NCBI GenBank assembly: GCA_017554565.1
Contig: JAFZID010000095.1
Coordinates: 1 to 33,890, forward strand
Length of the DNA stretch: 33,890 nt
Reading direction: 5' to 3'
DNA from: a bacterium
GTDB lineage: Bacteria > Auribacterota > UBA3054
Below are positions 18,862 to 26,218 of this stretch, piece by piece. Numbering within the stretch: the first letter of the stretch is position 1; each line of letters begins with the position of its first letter. The position numbers and the translations under genes were made by a program. A model generated the notes under the pieces. That model was not told the origin of the DNA. It saw only the letters and a list, made by a program, of their open reading frames with translations, and did no database searches.

Positions 18862-20967
18862 TTATCTCGTTTTTCTGCTTATAAGCAGGGCTAAAAATAG
18901 AAATGCGAAAGTTAAGGTAGGTTCAGGCGTTGCTTCGTCCACGCCGCTTATCGCGATGGCGAAGCGCTGGGGACCTTCCATAATATTATACCCTTTTACG
19001 CTGATCTCGATGTTTTCGCTCGTGGGGAAATCTTTGATTAAGATCTGCTCCACGTTATTGTTGCTGTCGCTTTTTTTAGCGGCGCCGCCGGCGTAGTAAG
19101 TGTTTTTGCCGTCGGAAAGCGTCAGGTCGAGGTCGTTGACAAGCGCGCTCTCGGCGCCGGTGGTTCCGGGATAATCGTTCCAGACCAAGGTCACCCTGAC
19201 GGGGCCCGCTGTAGTTTTCGAACACGGGAAAGAGATCGTATCGCCGGAATTTGTGAGCGTTCCCTCTATAGTGAAGAGCTTCCCGCAGGCGGGAGAAATG
19301 CTCTCTGAAAGATCGATATGCCCGTAGCCGTTGACGTTGTTGGGAGTTTTGTCAGGGATCTCTACGTATCCTTCGTACTGCCCCGTACCCATGGATCTTG
19401 TGCCGTTCAAGGCCACGGCCTTGATGAGAGCGGAGGAGGGATTTTTTACGCCGTTCTCTTTGAGGAACTGCAAAATGTCGGCGCAGGCTCCGCTGACCAA
19501 TGGCGCGGCCATGGAAGTGCCTGACAAGTAAGTATAAAATCTTTTTCGCTCGTAGTCGTTGTAACCGTCGAAAACCGATTCGGTGGAGCAGATCAAGGTC
19601 CCGGGCGCCGCTATATCCGGTTTTATGCGCCCGTCGCTGCAGGGGCCTCGGCCGGAAAAACAGGCCATGCCCTGGTGGACGCCGTCTGAGGGGTAGGCGA
19701 TCCTGTCGTCTTTGAAAAAATCGTTGGCGGTCAGCCGTTCGCTTCCGTAAGTCTCGGCGCTGTCCGGGCGGCAGCTTTCCGCGGCCGCCACCACCAGGAC
19801 GTTTTTGCAGGCCGCGAAGGAATGGATGTTGATGTTGTCTTCCGTTTCGATGTCGTCGTTGGCGTTGCCGGCGGAGAAGACGATCAACATGTCGTCGTAA
19901 TTATGCGCTAGTTCGTCGAACCAGACGGATTTCCAATTGTAGCTGCCGGTGTAGTCGGTGTCGCTCCAGCTGTTGTTCATGATGCGGGAGCCCGCGTCGT
20001 AGGCGGCCTTGACCTCGTCGTCTTTAACATAGCAAAGGCTGTAATCCTGGCAGCCGACGCAGATAAAGTATAGCGAAGCGTCGGGAGCCGCGCCGGCGTA
20101 CTTGCCGTTTTCAGCCGCGCCGGTTCCAACGGCTGAGCCCGCCACGTGGGTGCCGTGCCCGGCTATGTCGTAGCCCCAGTACTGGTCGCTTCCGCTGCTC
20201 AAAACGATCGTCACGTCTTTATCCTGGAAATCCGGATGAAAGTTGCTGTTGGGATTGCCGCTGTCAAGCCCGGTGTCAACGACGGCGACCTTAACGTCCT
20301 TCCCTGTGTAGCCGGTCTTGTTGACTTTTTCTATGTTCGTTAAACCATCGCCCTTCGCCACGTCATTGTTCGTTTTCAGAACGCCTTTTTCCGCAATGTC
20401 AATGACGGCGCTCAGCTTGGCAAGCCTGCTTGCCAATTCTTTTCCAATCACGGCTTCCATAATGAAGGGATCGCTGTGGATGACCTGGCAATCCGTCGCT
20501 CCGTTTTCCAAAAGGAAATCGTTGACCTCGCGATATTCTTCTTCGCTCGACAATATTATGGCCGCTTTGAAAGTCTGGCTTATGGAGGCTATCTTGGCGG
20601 ACTGGTAACGGCCGGTCTTGTATTCCGGCAGATATTCGCCGGCGTAGATGATCTCAAACCGCGCTTTCAAATTATCGATCTCGCTAGGCGTAGCCAGCGC
20701 AAGATAAGCGTTGGGCGGGAAGAAGCCCGTTATCTTGACGCCGAGGCTTTCCACGGCCTTCAATTCCGTAAAATTGAAATTCTTTTTGGGCTGCACGATG
20801 TACTGGTATTTTCCGGAAACGGTGGGAGCACACTTTGGCTCGGCGACGCTTTGCAGCGAAGGATCTTTGGGGTCTATTGTATTGTCCCTTAGGCGAATGA
20901 CGCCGGGATCGGCCAGAAGGCTTAGGCTGGAAATCAAAAAAAGAAGAGCAAAAGCAAGGTTTTTCAT
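18862..20967 (-). CDS. Secreted subtilisin-like serine protease (S8), paralogue with PEP-CTERM-like tail
   Basis: 701 residues, colinear with the downstream protease. It has a signal peptide ending SLLADPGVIRL, a propeptide-like segment to about 200 and a complete triad: Asp231 (VDTGLDSG), His271 (AGHGTHVAG) and Ser485 (SGTSMAAP), with oxyanion Asn368. The C-terminal beta-sandwich has ALVNDLDLTLSDG and GPQRFAIAISG. The tail is PEP (681-683), a hydrophobic run and SRKTR. The shared layout with frequent substitutions points to an old tandem duplication. It has more cysteines than its partner, possibly disulfides. It begins one base after the aminomutase stop, and its GGAG ribosome binding site lies inside the end of that gene, so the two are translationally coupled. 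Confidence 0.93.
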   Translation of the reverse strand: MKNLAFALLFLISSLSLLADPGVIRLRDNTIDPKDPSLQSVAEPKCAPTVSGKYQYIVQPKKNFNFTELKAVESLGVKITGFFPPNAYLALATPSEIDNLKARFEIIYAGEYLPEYKTGRYQSAKIASISQTFKAAIILSSEEEYREVNDFLLENGATDCQVIHSDPFIMEAVIGKELASRLAKLSAVIDIAEKGVLKTNNDVAKGDGLTNIEKVNKTGYTGKDVKVAVVDTGLDSGNPNSNFHPDFQDKDVTIVLSSGSDQYWGYDIAGHGTHVAGSAVGTGAAENGKYAGAAPDASLYFICVGCQDYSLCYVKDDEVKAAYDAGSRIMNNSWSDTDYTGSYNWKSVWFDELAHNYDDMLIVFSAGNANDDIETEDNINIHSFAACKNVLVVAAAESCRPDSAETYGSERLTANDFFKDDRIAYPSDGVHQGMACFSGRGPCSDGRIKPDIAAPGTLICSTESVFDGYNDYERKRFYTYLSGTSMAAPLVSGACADILQFLKENGVKNPSSALIKAVALNGTRSMGTGQYEGYVEIPDKTPNNVNGYGHIDLSESISPACGKLFTIEGTLTNSGDTISFPCSKTTAGPVRVTLVWNDYPGTTGAESALVNDLDLTLSDGKNTYYAGGAAKKSDSNNNVEQILIKDFPTSENIEISVKGYNIMEGPQRFAIAISGVDEATPEPTLTFAFLFLALLISRKTR

Positions 20968-20968
20968 G

Positions 20969-21982
20969 TTATATCTCCGAAAATACGATCTCGTTTTCTT
21001 TTGACGTGGCGTAGGAAAGGGGGACTTTGCCGTCCAGGGCGGGGCGGTCCACGATGAAGGTTGGGATAGCGATGCCGCTTAAGCGTTCGCGAAGTTCCTT
21101 CATGATCTTAAGGCCTGTCTCAAGCGGCGTCCAGAAATGCTCCGTGCCTGGGATCTTGTCGCACTGGAAAAGATAATAGGGCCGGACGCGGTTAATGACG
21201 AGCAGGCGGAAAAGTTTTTCCAATGTTTCCGTATTGTCGTTGACGCCTTTCAGAAGAACTGTCTGATTGTTGATGGGGAAGCCGCTGTCGGCTAATTTGC
21301 CTAAGGCTTCCTTGGCTTCTTCCGTTACTTCCTTGGGGTGGTTGAAATGAGTCTGGATCCAGATAGGGGAGAAGGCCTTCATTTTTTGGCAGAGATCATC
21401 GGTAATGCGCATGGGGCAGGTGACGGGCATTCTGGTGCCGAGGCGCAATATTTTAACGCCCTGCTTTTTAAAGGAAGAGATGATCTCTAATATTTCGTCG
21501 TCGGGAAGAGTTAGGGGATCGCCGCCGGAAATGATGATCTCCTCTATCTCAGGATGATCTTTTAAGTAGTCCAGGACTTTAGGCAGAGTTTCGCGCCAGG
21601 AGGAGCAGGCGTTCTTTATGATCTGCCATCTTCTGGTGCAGTGGCGGCAGCGGGAGGCGCAGTTAAGCGTCGCGGTATAGACGGCCCGGTCGTGATAGCG
21701 CCTGATAAGGCCTGGCACCGGCATGAATTTCTCCTCTTCCAGAGGGTCGCAGGAATTCTGTTCGTTCTTAATTTCCTCTGGGGAGGGGACGGTCATGGCG
21801 AAGATGGGGTCGCTGTGGTCAGCTTTTTCTATCAGCGAAGCATAGTATGGTGTGACGAACATCCTCATTGATATTTGAGAAACATCGCTGCCTTGAGGAC
21901 AGGGCAGGCCGTTAAGCTCGCAAATCTCTTGTAATGTTGTTAATCTATTTTTCAGCTGCTGCTGCCAGGAATCTGTTTTCAT
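20969..21982 (-). CDS. Lysine 2,3-aminomutase-family radical SAM enzyme (KamA-like)
   Basis: 337 residues. C108, C112 and C115 (CASRCRHC) bind the radical-SAM cluster, and SGGDPLTLPD is the conserved SAM-side motif. Lys319 in VDRPALDGK aligns with the PLP lysine of lysine 2,3-aminomutase. Asp275 (QCDKIPG-EHF) and Asp312 (VDRP) match the two aspartates that grip the lysine side-chain amine in the clostridial enzyme, so a lysine-type substrate is likely. The length is that of EpmB, the EF-P lysine aminomutase, and lacks the long C-terminal part of catabolic KamA, yet EpmB reads differently around the PLP lysine. Assignment between free-lysine and EF-P activity therefore stays open. Neither ablB nor efp is present. 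It starts six bases after the RelE-like toxin gene and runs into the subtilase gene. Confidence 0.88.
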   Translation of the reverse strand: MKTDSWQQQLKNRLTTLQEICELNGLPCPQGSDVSQISMRMFVTPYYASLIEKADHSDPIFAMTVPSPEEIKNEQNSCDPLEEEKFMPVPGLIRRYHDRAVYTATLNCASRCRHCTRRWQIIKNACSSWRETLPKVLDYLKDHPEIEEIIISGGDPLTLPDDEILEIISSFKKQGVKILRLGTRMPVTCPMRITDDLCQKMKAFSPIWIQTHFNHPKEVTEEAKEALGKLADSGFPINNQTVLLKGVNDNTETLEKLFRLLVINRVRPYYLFQCDKIPGTEHFWTPLETGLKIMKELRERLSGIAIPTFIVDRPALDGKVPLSYATSKENEIVFSEI

Positions 21983-21988
21983 AATTTT

Positions 21989-22255
21989 TTAGTATCTATC
22001 TAGAATGTCATGATGACCAACATCTAATAAAACAATAATTTCAGTACCTTCAAAATACCATATTATACGAACATTCATATTAACACTGCATTCATAAAGA
22101 TCATGAGTTCCTTTTATGCGTTTAACACGTAGAGATGGGTGCAAGGGGTTGGCTATTAAAAATACTAGTTTGTTTTTCAGCTGCCTTTTTTCTATAGAGT
22201 TTAGTGCTTCATAGTGTTTTAAAAATCTTTCAGTGTATGTAATTTTAAAAGGCAT
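21989..22255 (-). CDS. RelE/ParE-superfamily toxin
   Basis: 88 residues with the compact RelE fold pattern: an N-terminal strand (FKITYTERFLKHYEAL), two helices, NPLHPSLRVKRIKGTHDLYE, NVRIIWYFEG, and an ending VLLDVGHHDILDRY that matches the 'G.H...Y' end of ribosome-dependent mRNA interferases such as YafQ/RelE. The likely role is growth inhibition by mRNA cleavage when free of antitoxin. The start overlaps the antitoxin stop by one base (TAATG). The gene is AT-rich compared with its neighbours, typical of mobile toxin-antitoxin pairs. No ribosome-cleavage residues were verified, so an inactive toxin is possible. Confidence 0.85.
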   Translation of the reverse strand: MPFKITYTERFLKHYEALNSIEKRQLKNKLVFLIANPLHPSLRVKRIKGTHDLYECSVNMNVRIIWYFEGTEIIVLLDVGHHDILDRY

Positions 22256-22515
22256 TAATGTTTGTCTAATTTTTCGAAGAGGGCGTCAAGGTCGTCGAAA
22301 ACAGGCTGCTTGCCGGAAGCGATCTTTTCTTTGATCCCGTACACTTCTTTTTTTAGTTCCTCGACATAACTTTTGGGATAGACGCTTACCGGGATGATGT
22401 AGATCACCCCGTTCTTTTCTGATATGTCTATCTTGTCACCCTCGGAAAGACCAATCTTGTTTACGATGTCCTTGGGGATCGTTATCTGAGATTTCTGTCT
22501 GAATTCCGTTAACAT
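22255..22515 (-). CDS. AbrB/MazE-type antitoxin
   Basis: 86 residues. The N-terminal ~45 residues are a swapped-hairpin AbrB DNA-binding domain (KSQITIPKDIVNKIGLSEGDKIDI). The charged helical C-terminal half (SYVEELKKEVYGIKEKI...DDLDALFEKLDKH) is the likely toxin-binding part. It precedes and overlaps the toxin gene, the standard antitoxin-first order that permits autoregulation. The ribosome binding site AGGAG lies 8-9 bases before the ATG. It heads the reverse-strand run that continues into the aminomutase and protease genes. Confidence 0.85.
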   Translation of the reverse strand: MLTEFRQKSQITIPKDIVNKIGLSEGDKIDISEKNGVIYIIPVSVYPKSYVEELKKEVYGIKEKIASGKQPVFDDLDALFEKLDKH

Positions 22516-22535
22516 TTTAAGCTCCTGTAGCGTTA

Positions 22536-22550
22536 GTTAGAAATTCTTAC
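22536..22550. promoter_or_regulatory. Dyad-symmetric operator candidate of the toxin-antitoxin promoter
   Basis: GTTAGAAATTCTTAC is a 15-base imperfect palindrome with six of seven pairs matching around the central A. It lies between the predicted -10 (22561-22566) and the antitoxin start, where an AbrB-type antitoxin would bind to repress its own operon. Confidence 0.45.
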
Positions 22551-22560
22551 TTTCCAACTT

Positions 22561-22588
22561 ATTGTAGCATAATTTTAAATATAAGCAA
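22561..22588 (-). promoter_or_regulatory. Promoter of the antitoxin-toxin-aminomutase-protease run
   Basis: Read on the reverse strand: TTGCTT (22583-22588), a 16-base spacer, then TACAAT (22561-22566) immediately preceded by TGC as an extended -10. No other reverse-strand promoter is evident between here and the proteases, so all five genes may depend on it. Confidence 0.6.
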
Positions 22589-22636
22589 GATATGATGGCA
22601 GGGGGAGGGCATTCGGGGCTTTGTCTAGTTTGGGAC

Positions 22637-22665
22637 TTGACATTGTGGTGAAAGTGTGGTAAACT
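22637..22665 (+). promoter_or_regulatory. pst-like operon promoter with 11-bp direct repeat
   Basis: TTGACA (22637-22642), a 17-base spacer and TAAACT (22660-22665) with upstream TGG. The spacer contains TGTGGTGAA (from 22644) and TGTGGTAAA (from 22655), a direct repeat with exactly 11-bp period. PhoB-family response regulators bind 11-bp tandem repeats, although this sequence is not the E. coli Pho box. Confidence 0.75.
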
Positions 22666-22710
22666 AGTCGGCGAAAAATATAAAAATAACTTTTGAAAGG
22701 AGAAGAAATC

Positions 22711-23637
22711 ATGAAAAACAACTTAATCAAAGTGACGCTGCTTTTAGCGTCTTTACTGCTTTTCGGCTGCGGCAGCGCGGAAGATAAGAACGCGACTGTT
22801 TCCATTTCCGGCGCCTGGGCTCTTTACCCGATGGCTCAGCGTTGGAAAAGCGAATACGCCAAGATCCATCCCGAGATCAACCTGGAAGTGAGTGGCGGCG
22901 GCGCCGGCAAAGGCATGACCGACGTTCTTTCTGACCTTGTCGATATCGCCATGGTGTCCAGAGCCGTCTATCCGGAAGAATTGGAAAAAGGCGCGGTGCC
23001 TTATCCGGTGGCCAAGGACACGGTCGTGGTGGTCATCAACGAGAAGGCTCCCTTCGCTGAAACGCTCTTGAAGCGTGGCCTTAAGAAGTCCGAGTTCCAG
23101 AAGATCTGGCTGGAAGAAAATCCGACTGCCGAGATCTTCGGGGAAGAGGGCGCTCTCAACGTTTACACCAGAAGCGACGCTTGCGGCGCGGCTGAGACTT
23201 TCGCGGCTTTCCTGGGCAAGAAGCAGGAAAATTTGAAGGGCAGCGGCATCCCCAGCGACCCGGGCGTTCCCGAGGCCGTCAGGGGCGATGTGCGCGGCAT
23301 CGGCTACTGCAACCTGAACTACGGTTACGATCCCGAGACCGGCCGTCCGGTGCAGGGCGTCGTCACGGTTCCCGTCGATGTTAATGAGAACGGCGTGGTG
23401 GACAAGGACGAAGAGATCACCACCAAGGAATTTTTGATCAGCTCCATCCAGAAGGGCGTCTATCCCGCTCCTCCCGCCAGAGACCTTTACTTCGTGACGA
23501 AGGGCGAACTTAAGCCCGCCGCCAAGGAGTTCTTGCTCTGGACCATGACGGAAGGTCAGAAGTTCAACGACGCCGTCGGTTACATGTCTCCTAACAAGGA
23601 GAATCTGGAAAAAGCCATCGATAGCCTTAAGAAGTAA
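22711..23637 (+). CDS. Pst-type substrate-binding lipoprotein
   Basis: 308 residues. A lipoprotein signal peptide ends at LLLFGC with the lipidated Cys20. ATG 22711 is the start because AAAGGAG (22696-22702) precedes it; an upstream TTG would place that ribosome binding site inside the gene. The mature protein is a PstS-like periplasmic-binding fold (SGGGAGKG, DIAMVSR, PAPPARDLYFVTKG, TEGQKF-NDAVGY), of a subgroup I recall as widely annotated 'phosphate-binding' but not well characterised. Typical phosphate contacts are altered: the first loop reads SGAWALYP and the usual SGT reads CGA (158-160). D223-E234 (DVNENGVVDKDE) is a perfect EF-hand-type Ca-binding loop. It is followed by permease and ATPase genes; phosphate is the likeliest ligand but not proven. 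Confidence 0.85.
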   Translation: MKNNLIKVTLLLASLLLFGCGSAEDKNATVSISGAWALYPMAQRWKSEYAKIHPEINLEVSGGGAGKGMTDVLSDLVDIAMVSRAVYPEELEKGAVPYPVAKDTVVVVINEKAPFAETLLKRGLKKSEFQKIWLEENPTAEIFGEEGALNVYTRSDACGAAETFAAFLGKKQENLKGSGIPSDPGVPEAVRGDVRGIGYCNLNYGYDPETGRPVQGVVTVPVDVNENGVVDKDEEITTKEFLISSIQKGVYPAPPARDLYFVTKGELKPAAKEFLLWTMTEGQKFNDAVGYMSPNKENLEKAIDSLKK

Positions 23638-23650
23638 GAATTGTTTTTTT

Positions 23651-24553
23651 ATGCTGGGCGACTCATCTCTCAAATACCGCGTGCGCGAAGACTGCATCAC
23701 GGGCTGGCTTTTGAAAGTGCCTGTCCTGATCGCGGTGGGCATGCTTGTCCTTTTCTTCGTCGTTCTGACCGCCAAGTCCTGGCCGCTTCTTACGGGCGGG
23801 AATTTCTGGCAGGTCCTGACCTCTTCCGAGTGGCTTCCCTCCGAGGGAAAATTCGGACTGTGGCCCTTCATCATCGGAACCATCGCGGTGACTTTCCTGA
23901 CGATGGTCCTGGCGGTGCCGGTCTCAGTTCTGGCCGCGGTCTTTCTGAATGAGTTCGCCCCTCAAAAATTAAAAGAGCTGGCTCTGCCGGTCATCGACGT
24001 CCTGGCGGCCGTGCCTTCCGTTATTTACGGCGCCTGCGGCGTCATCGCTTTCATCCCGATGGTGAAAGCCTTGGGCGGCGCCCTGGGAATAAACACCACC
24101 GGCCGCTGCTTGTTGACGGCGGCTCTGGTTCTGGCCATCATGGTCATCCCGGTCATCCTGTCCATCGTCAGGGACGTGCTGGCGGCTATTCCCCAGGAAG
24201 CCAGGGAAGCTCTGCTGGCTCTGGGCGCCACTAGGTGGGAAGCCACCTACCACGTGGTTTTAAAGCTCGCTCTGCCGGGCATCATCGCCGCCATCATGCT
24301 GGGCGTGTCGAGAGCCTTCGGCGAGACCATGGCGGTCATGATGGTTGCGGGCAGCATTCCCGAACCGAAGCCCTCTTTGTTCAAGGCGGTCTATACGCTG
24401 CCGGCTCTTATCGCCGACAAGTACGGCGAGATGCTCTCCATCAAGATGTACGACGTCGCTTTAATGACGGCCGCGCTTATTCTGATGGCGGTCATCGCCT
24501 TCTTTAACTTCGGAGCGCATTTGATCCTCATCCGTTTAAGGAGGAAATACTGA
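23651..24553 (+). CDS. pstC: Phosphate-type ABC transporter permease PstC
   Basis: 300 residues with about six membrane helices and the binding-protein-dependent transport signature near residues 185-215 (AIPQEAREALLALGATRWEA), where the permease contacts the ATPase. 'PSVIYG' and 'SRAFGETMAVMMVAG' are characteristic of PstC. It starts 13 bases after the binding-protein gene, preceded by a run of seven Ts and no clear ribosome binding site, so translation may rely on coupling. Its stop overlaps the next ATG (TGATG). Confidence 0.92.
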   Translation: MLGDSSLKYRVREDCITGWLLKVPVLIAVGMLVLFFVVLTAKSWPLLTGGNFWQVLTSSEWLPSEGKFGLWPFIIGTIAVTFLTMVLAVPVSVLAAVFLNEFAPQKLKELALPVIDVLAAVPSVIYGACGVIAFIPMVKALGGALGINTTGRCLLTAALVLAIMVIPVILSIVRDVLAAIPQEAREALLALGATRWEATYHVVLKLALPGIIAAIMLGVSRAFGETMAVMMVAGSIPEPKPSLFKAVYTLPALIADKYGEMLSIKMYDVALMTAALILMAVIAFFNFGAHLILIRLRRKY

Positions 24554-25401
24554 TGCTATCTTGGAGACGTTTTGTTGAGAGATTCTGGATCGGCTTGATG
24601 ATCGCCATGCTTTCCATCGCTATCATCAGCGTTCTGGGGATCATCGGGATCGTTCTGTGGAGAGGCTTCGGAGCGCTTTCGCTGGAGATGTTCTTCTCAC
24701 TGAAGTTCAGCCCGGTGACGGGCGAGCCCGTGGGCATCGCCAACTCCATCATAGGTTCCGCTTATCTGGCGGGCGGCGGCGTGCTCCTGGCTTGCCTTAT
24801 CAGCATTCCGCTGGCTTTGGTCCTGCAGAGAGAATATCTCTCTGAAAACATAATAACCGCGGTGACGGTCATATTGGACGTCCTGTGGGGCATTCCTTCC
24901 ATCGTTTACGGCGCCATCGGTTACCTTATATTGATGAGCTGCCACCAGAGAGCGTCTTTATTGGGCGGCATCGTGACGCTGGCTCTGCTTTCGGTCCCCA
25001 TCATGACAAGAGCGGCCATGAACGTCATCTCTTTAGTGCCCATGCAGCTCAGGGAAACTTCCTACGGTCTGGGCGCCACCAGGTGGGAAACGATCAGCCG
25101 AGTCATCTTCAAACAGGCTCTGCCGGGCATGGCCACCGCCGTCATGCTTGCCTTCGGGCGCGCCATCGGCGACACCGCCGCGGTGCTCTTCACCGCCGGT
25201 TATTCCGACAAGCTGCCCAAGAGCATCCTGGAAGGCGCGGCCTCTCTTCCCATCACCATTTATTACAAACTGATGATGCCAGGGCAGCTGGCCCAGCGCC
25301 AGGCCTACGCGGCCTCCTTCGTGCTCATACTGATCGTGCTTATAGTCAGCGCGATCTCCCGCACGCTATCCAATCGTTTAAGCAAATACACGGTCAAATA
25401 A
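24553..25401 (+). CDS. pstA: Phosphate-type ABC transporter permease PstA
   Basis: 282 residues, second inner-membrane permease of the importer, with about six helices. 'GIPSIVYGAIGY', the EAA-like loop 'LRETSYGLGATRWET' and 'GRAIGDTAAVLFTAGY' identify PstA. It overlaps pstC by one base and is followed one base later by the ATPase gene, so the proteins are made together and form a heterodimeric channel. Confidence 0.92.
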   Translation: MLSWRRFVERFWIGLMIAMLSIAIISVLGIIGIVLWRGFGALSLEMFFSLKFSPVTGEPVGIANSIIGSAYLAGGGVLLACLISIPLALVLQREYLSENIITAVTVILDVLWGIPSIVYGAIGYLILMSCHQRASLLGGIVTLALLSVPIMTRAAMNVISLVPMQLRETSYGLGATRWETISRVIFKQALPGMATAVMLAFGRAIGDTAAVLFTAGYSDKLPKSILEGAASLPITIYYKLMMPGQLAQRQAYAASFVLILIVLIVSAISRTLSNRLSKYTVK

Positions 25402-25402
25402 C

Positions 25403-26215
25403 ATGTCACACTTGAGCATCAAAGATCTGCACGTCTATTACGAAGGCGTGGAAACCCTGAAGGGCATCGATCTCGAGATCCCGGACAAGTCTATCGTCGC
25501 CATCATCGGCCCCTCCGGCTGCGGAAAGACGACTCTGCTCCGCAGCATCAACAGGCTGCTGGAACTCTCCAGCGACGTCAAAGTGACCGGCCGCGTCGAG
25601 ATCGACGGCGAAAACATTTACGATCCGAAAGCCGACCTTATCTCTTTGAGGAAGAAGATGGGCTTTCTGTCCCAGCGTCCCTTCCCGCTGCCCTGCTCCA
25701 TATTCGACAACGTGGCCTACGGTCCCAAGATCCACCGCATGGACGCCGACGCCATCAACGCTGTGGCTTTGACTCTGGAATCCGGCAGCAAAGTCTCGGC
25801 GAACAGAAAGGAAGCTCTGGCGAACCTTGTGGAGATCTGCCTGAAGAAGGCCGGCCTCTGGGATGAAGTGAAAGAGCGCTTGGGAAGCCCCGCTTCGCGC
25901 CTTAGTATCGGGCAGCAGCAGCGCCTTTCCCTGGCCAGGGCTCTGGCCGTCGGCGCCGAGATGATCCTGGGCGACGAACCCACTTCCGCCCTGGACCCAA
26001 TATCCACCAAGCAGATCGAGGAGCAGTTCAAGGCTTTGAGCTCCCAGTATTCCATCGTGATGGTGACGCACATCCTGCGCCAGGCCAGGCGTCTCGCGGA
26101 CTACGTCGTTTTCATGTACCTGGGCGAACTTATTGAGCACGGCCCGGCGGAGAAGATCTTCAACTCCCCGGAAAAAGAAATGACCAGGCGCTACATCAAG
26201 GGCGACATGAGTTAA
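25403..26215 (+). CDS. pstB: Phosphate-type ABC transporter ATPase PstB
   Basis: 270 residues, slightly longer than typical PstB. Walker A is GPSGCGKTT. The signature motif is LSIGQQQR rather than the usual LSGGQQQR, a Gly-to-Ile change in the ABC signature. Walker B is ILGDEPTSALD, and the switch His is in VTHILRQARR. It energises import through PstC/PstA at the inner face of the membrane. No phoU follows; the next gene encodes an Rrf2 regulator after three bases. Confidence 0.93.
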   Translation: MSHLSIKDLHVYYEGVETLKGIDLEIPDKSIVAIIGPSGCGKTTLLRSINRLLELSSDVKVTGRVEIDGENIYDPKADLISLRKKMGFLSQRPFPLPCSIFDNVAYGPKIHRMDADAINAVALTLESGSKVSANRKEALANLVEICLKKAGLWDEVKERLGSPASRLSIGQQQRLSLARALAVGAEMILGDEPTSALDPISTKQIEEQFKALSSQYSIVMVTHILRQARRLADYVVFMYLGELIEHGPAEKIFNSPEKEMTRRYIKGDMS

Positions 26216-26218
26216 ATT

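Noticed and set aside
21989-22515. Integrated mobile element around the toxin-antitoxin pair
   Set aside because: No integrase, transposase, terminal inverted repeats or target-site duplication could be found. AT-richness alone is not enough.
22693-22710. Upstream TTG as the start of the Pst-type binding protein
   Set aside because: It would place the AAAGGAG ribosome binding site inside the coding sequence and spoil the lipoprotein signal peptide, which begins properly at ATG 22711.
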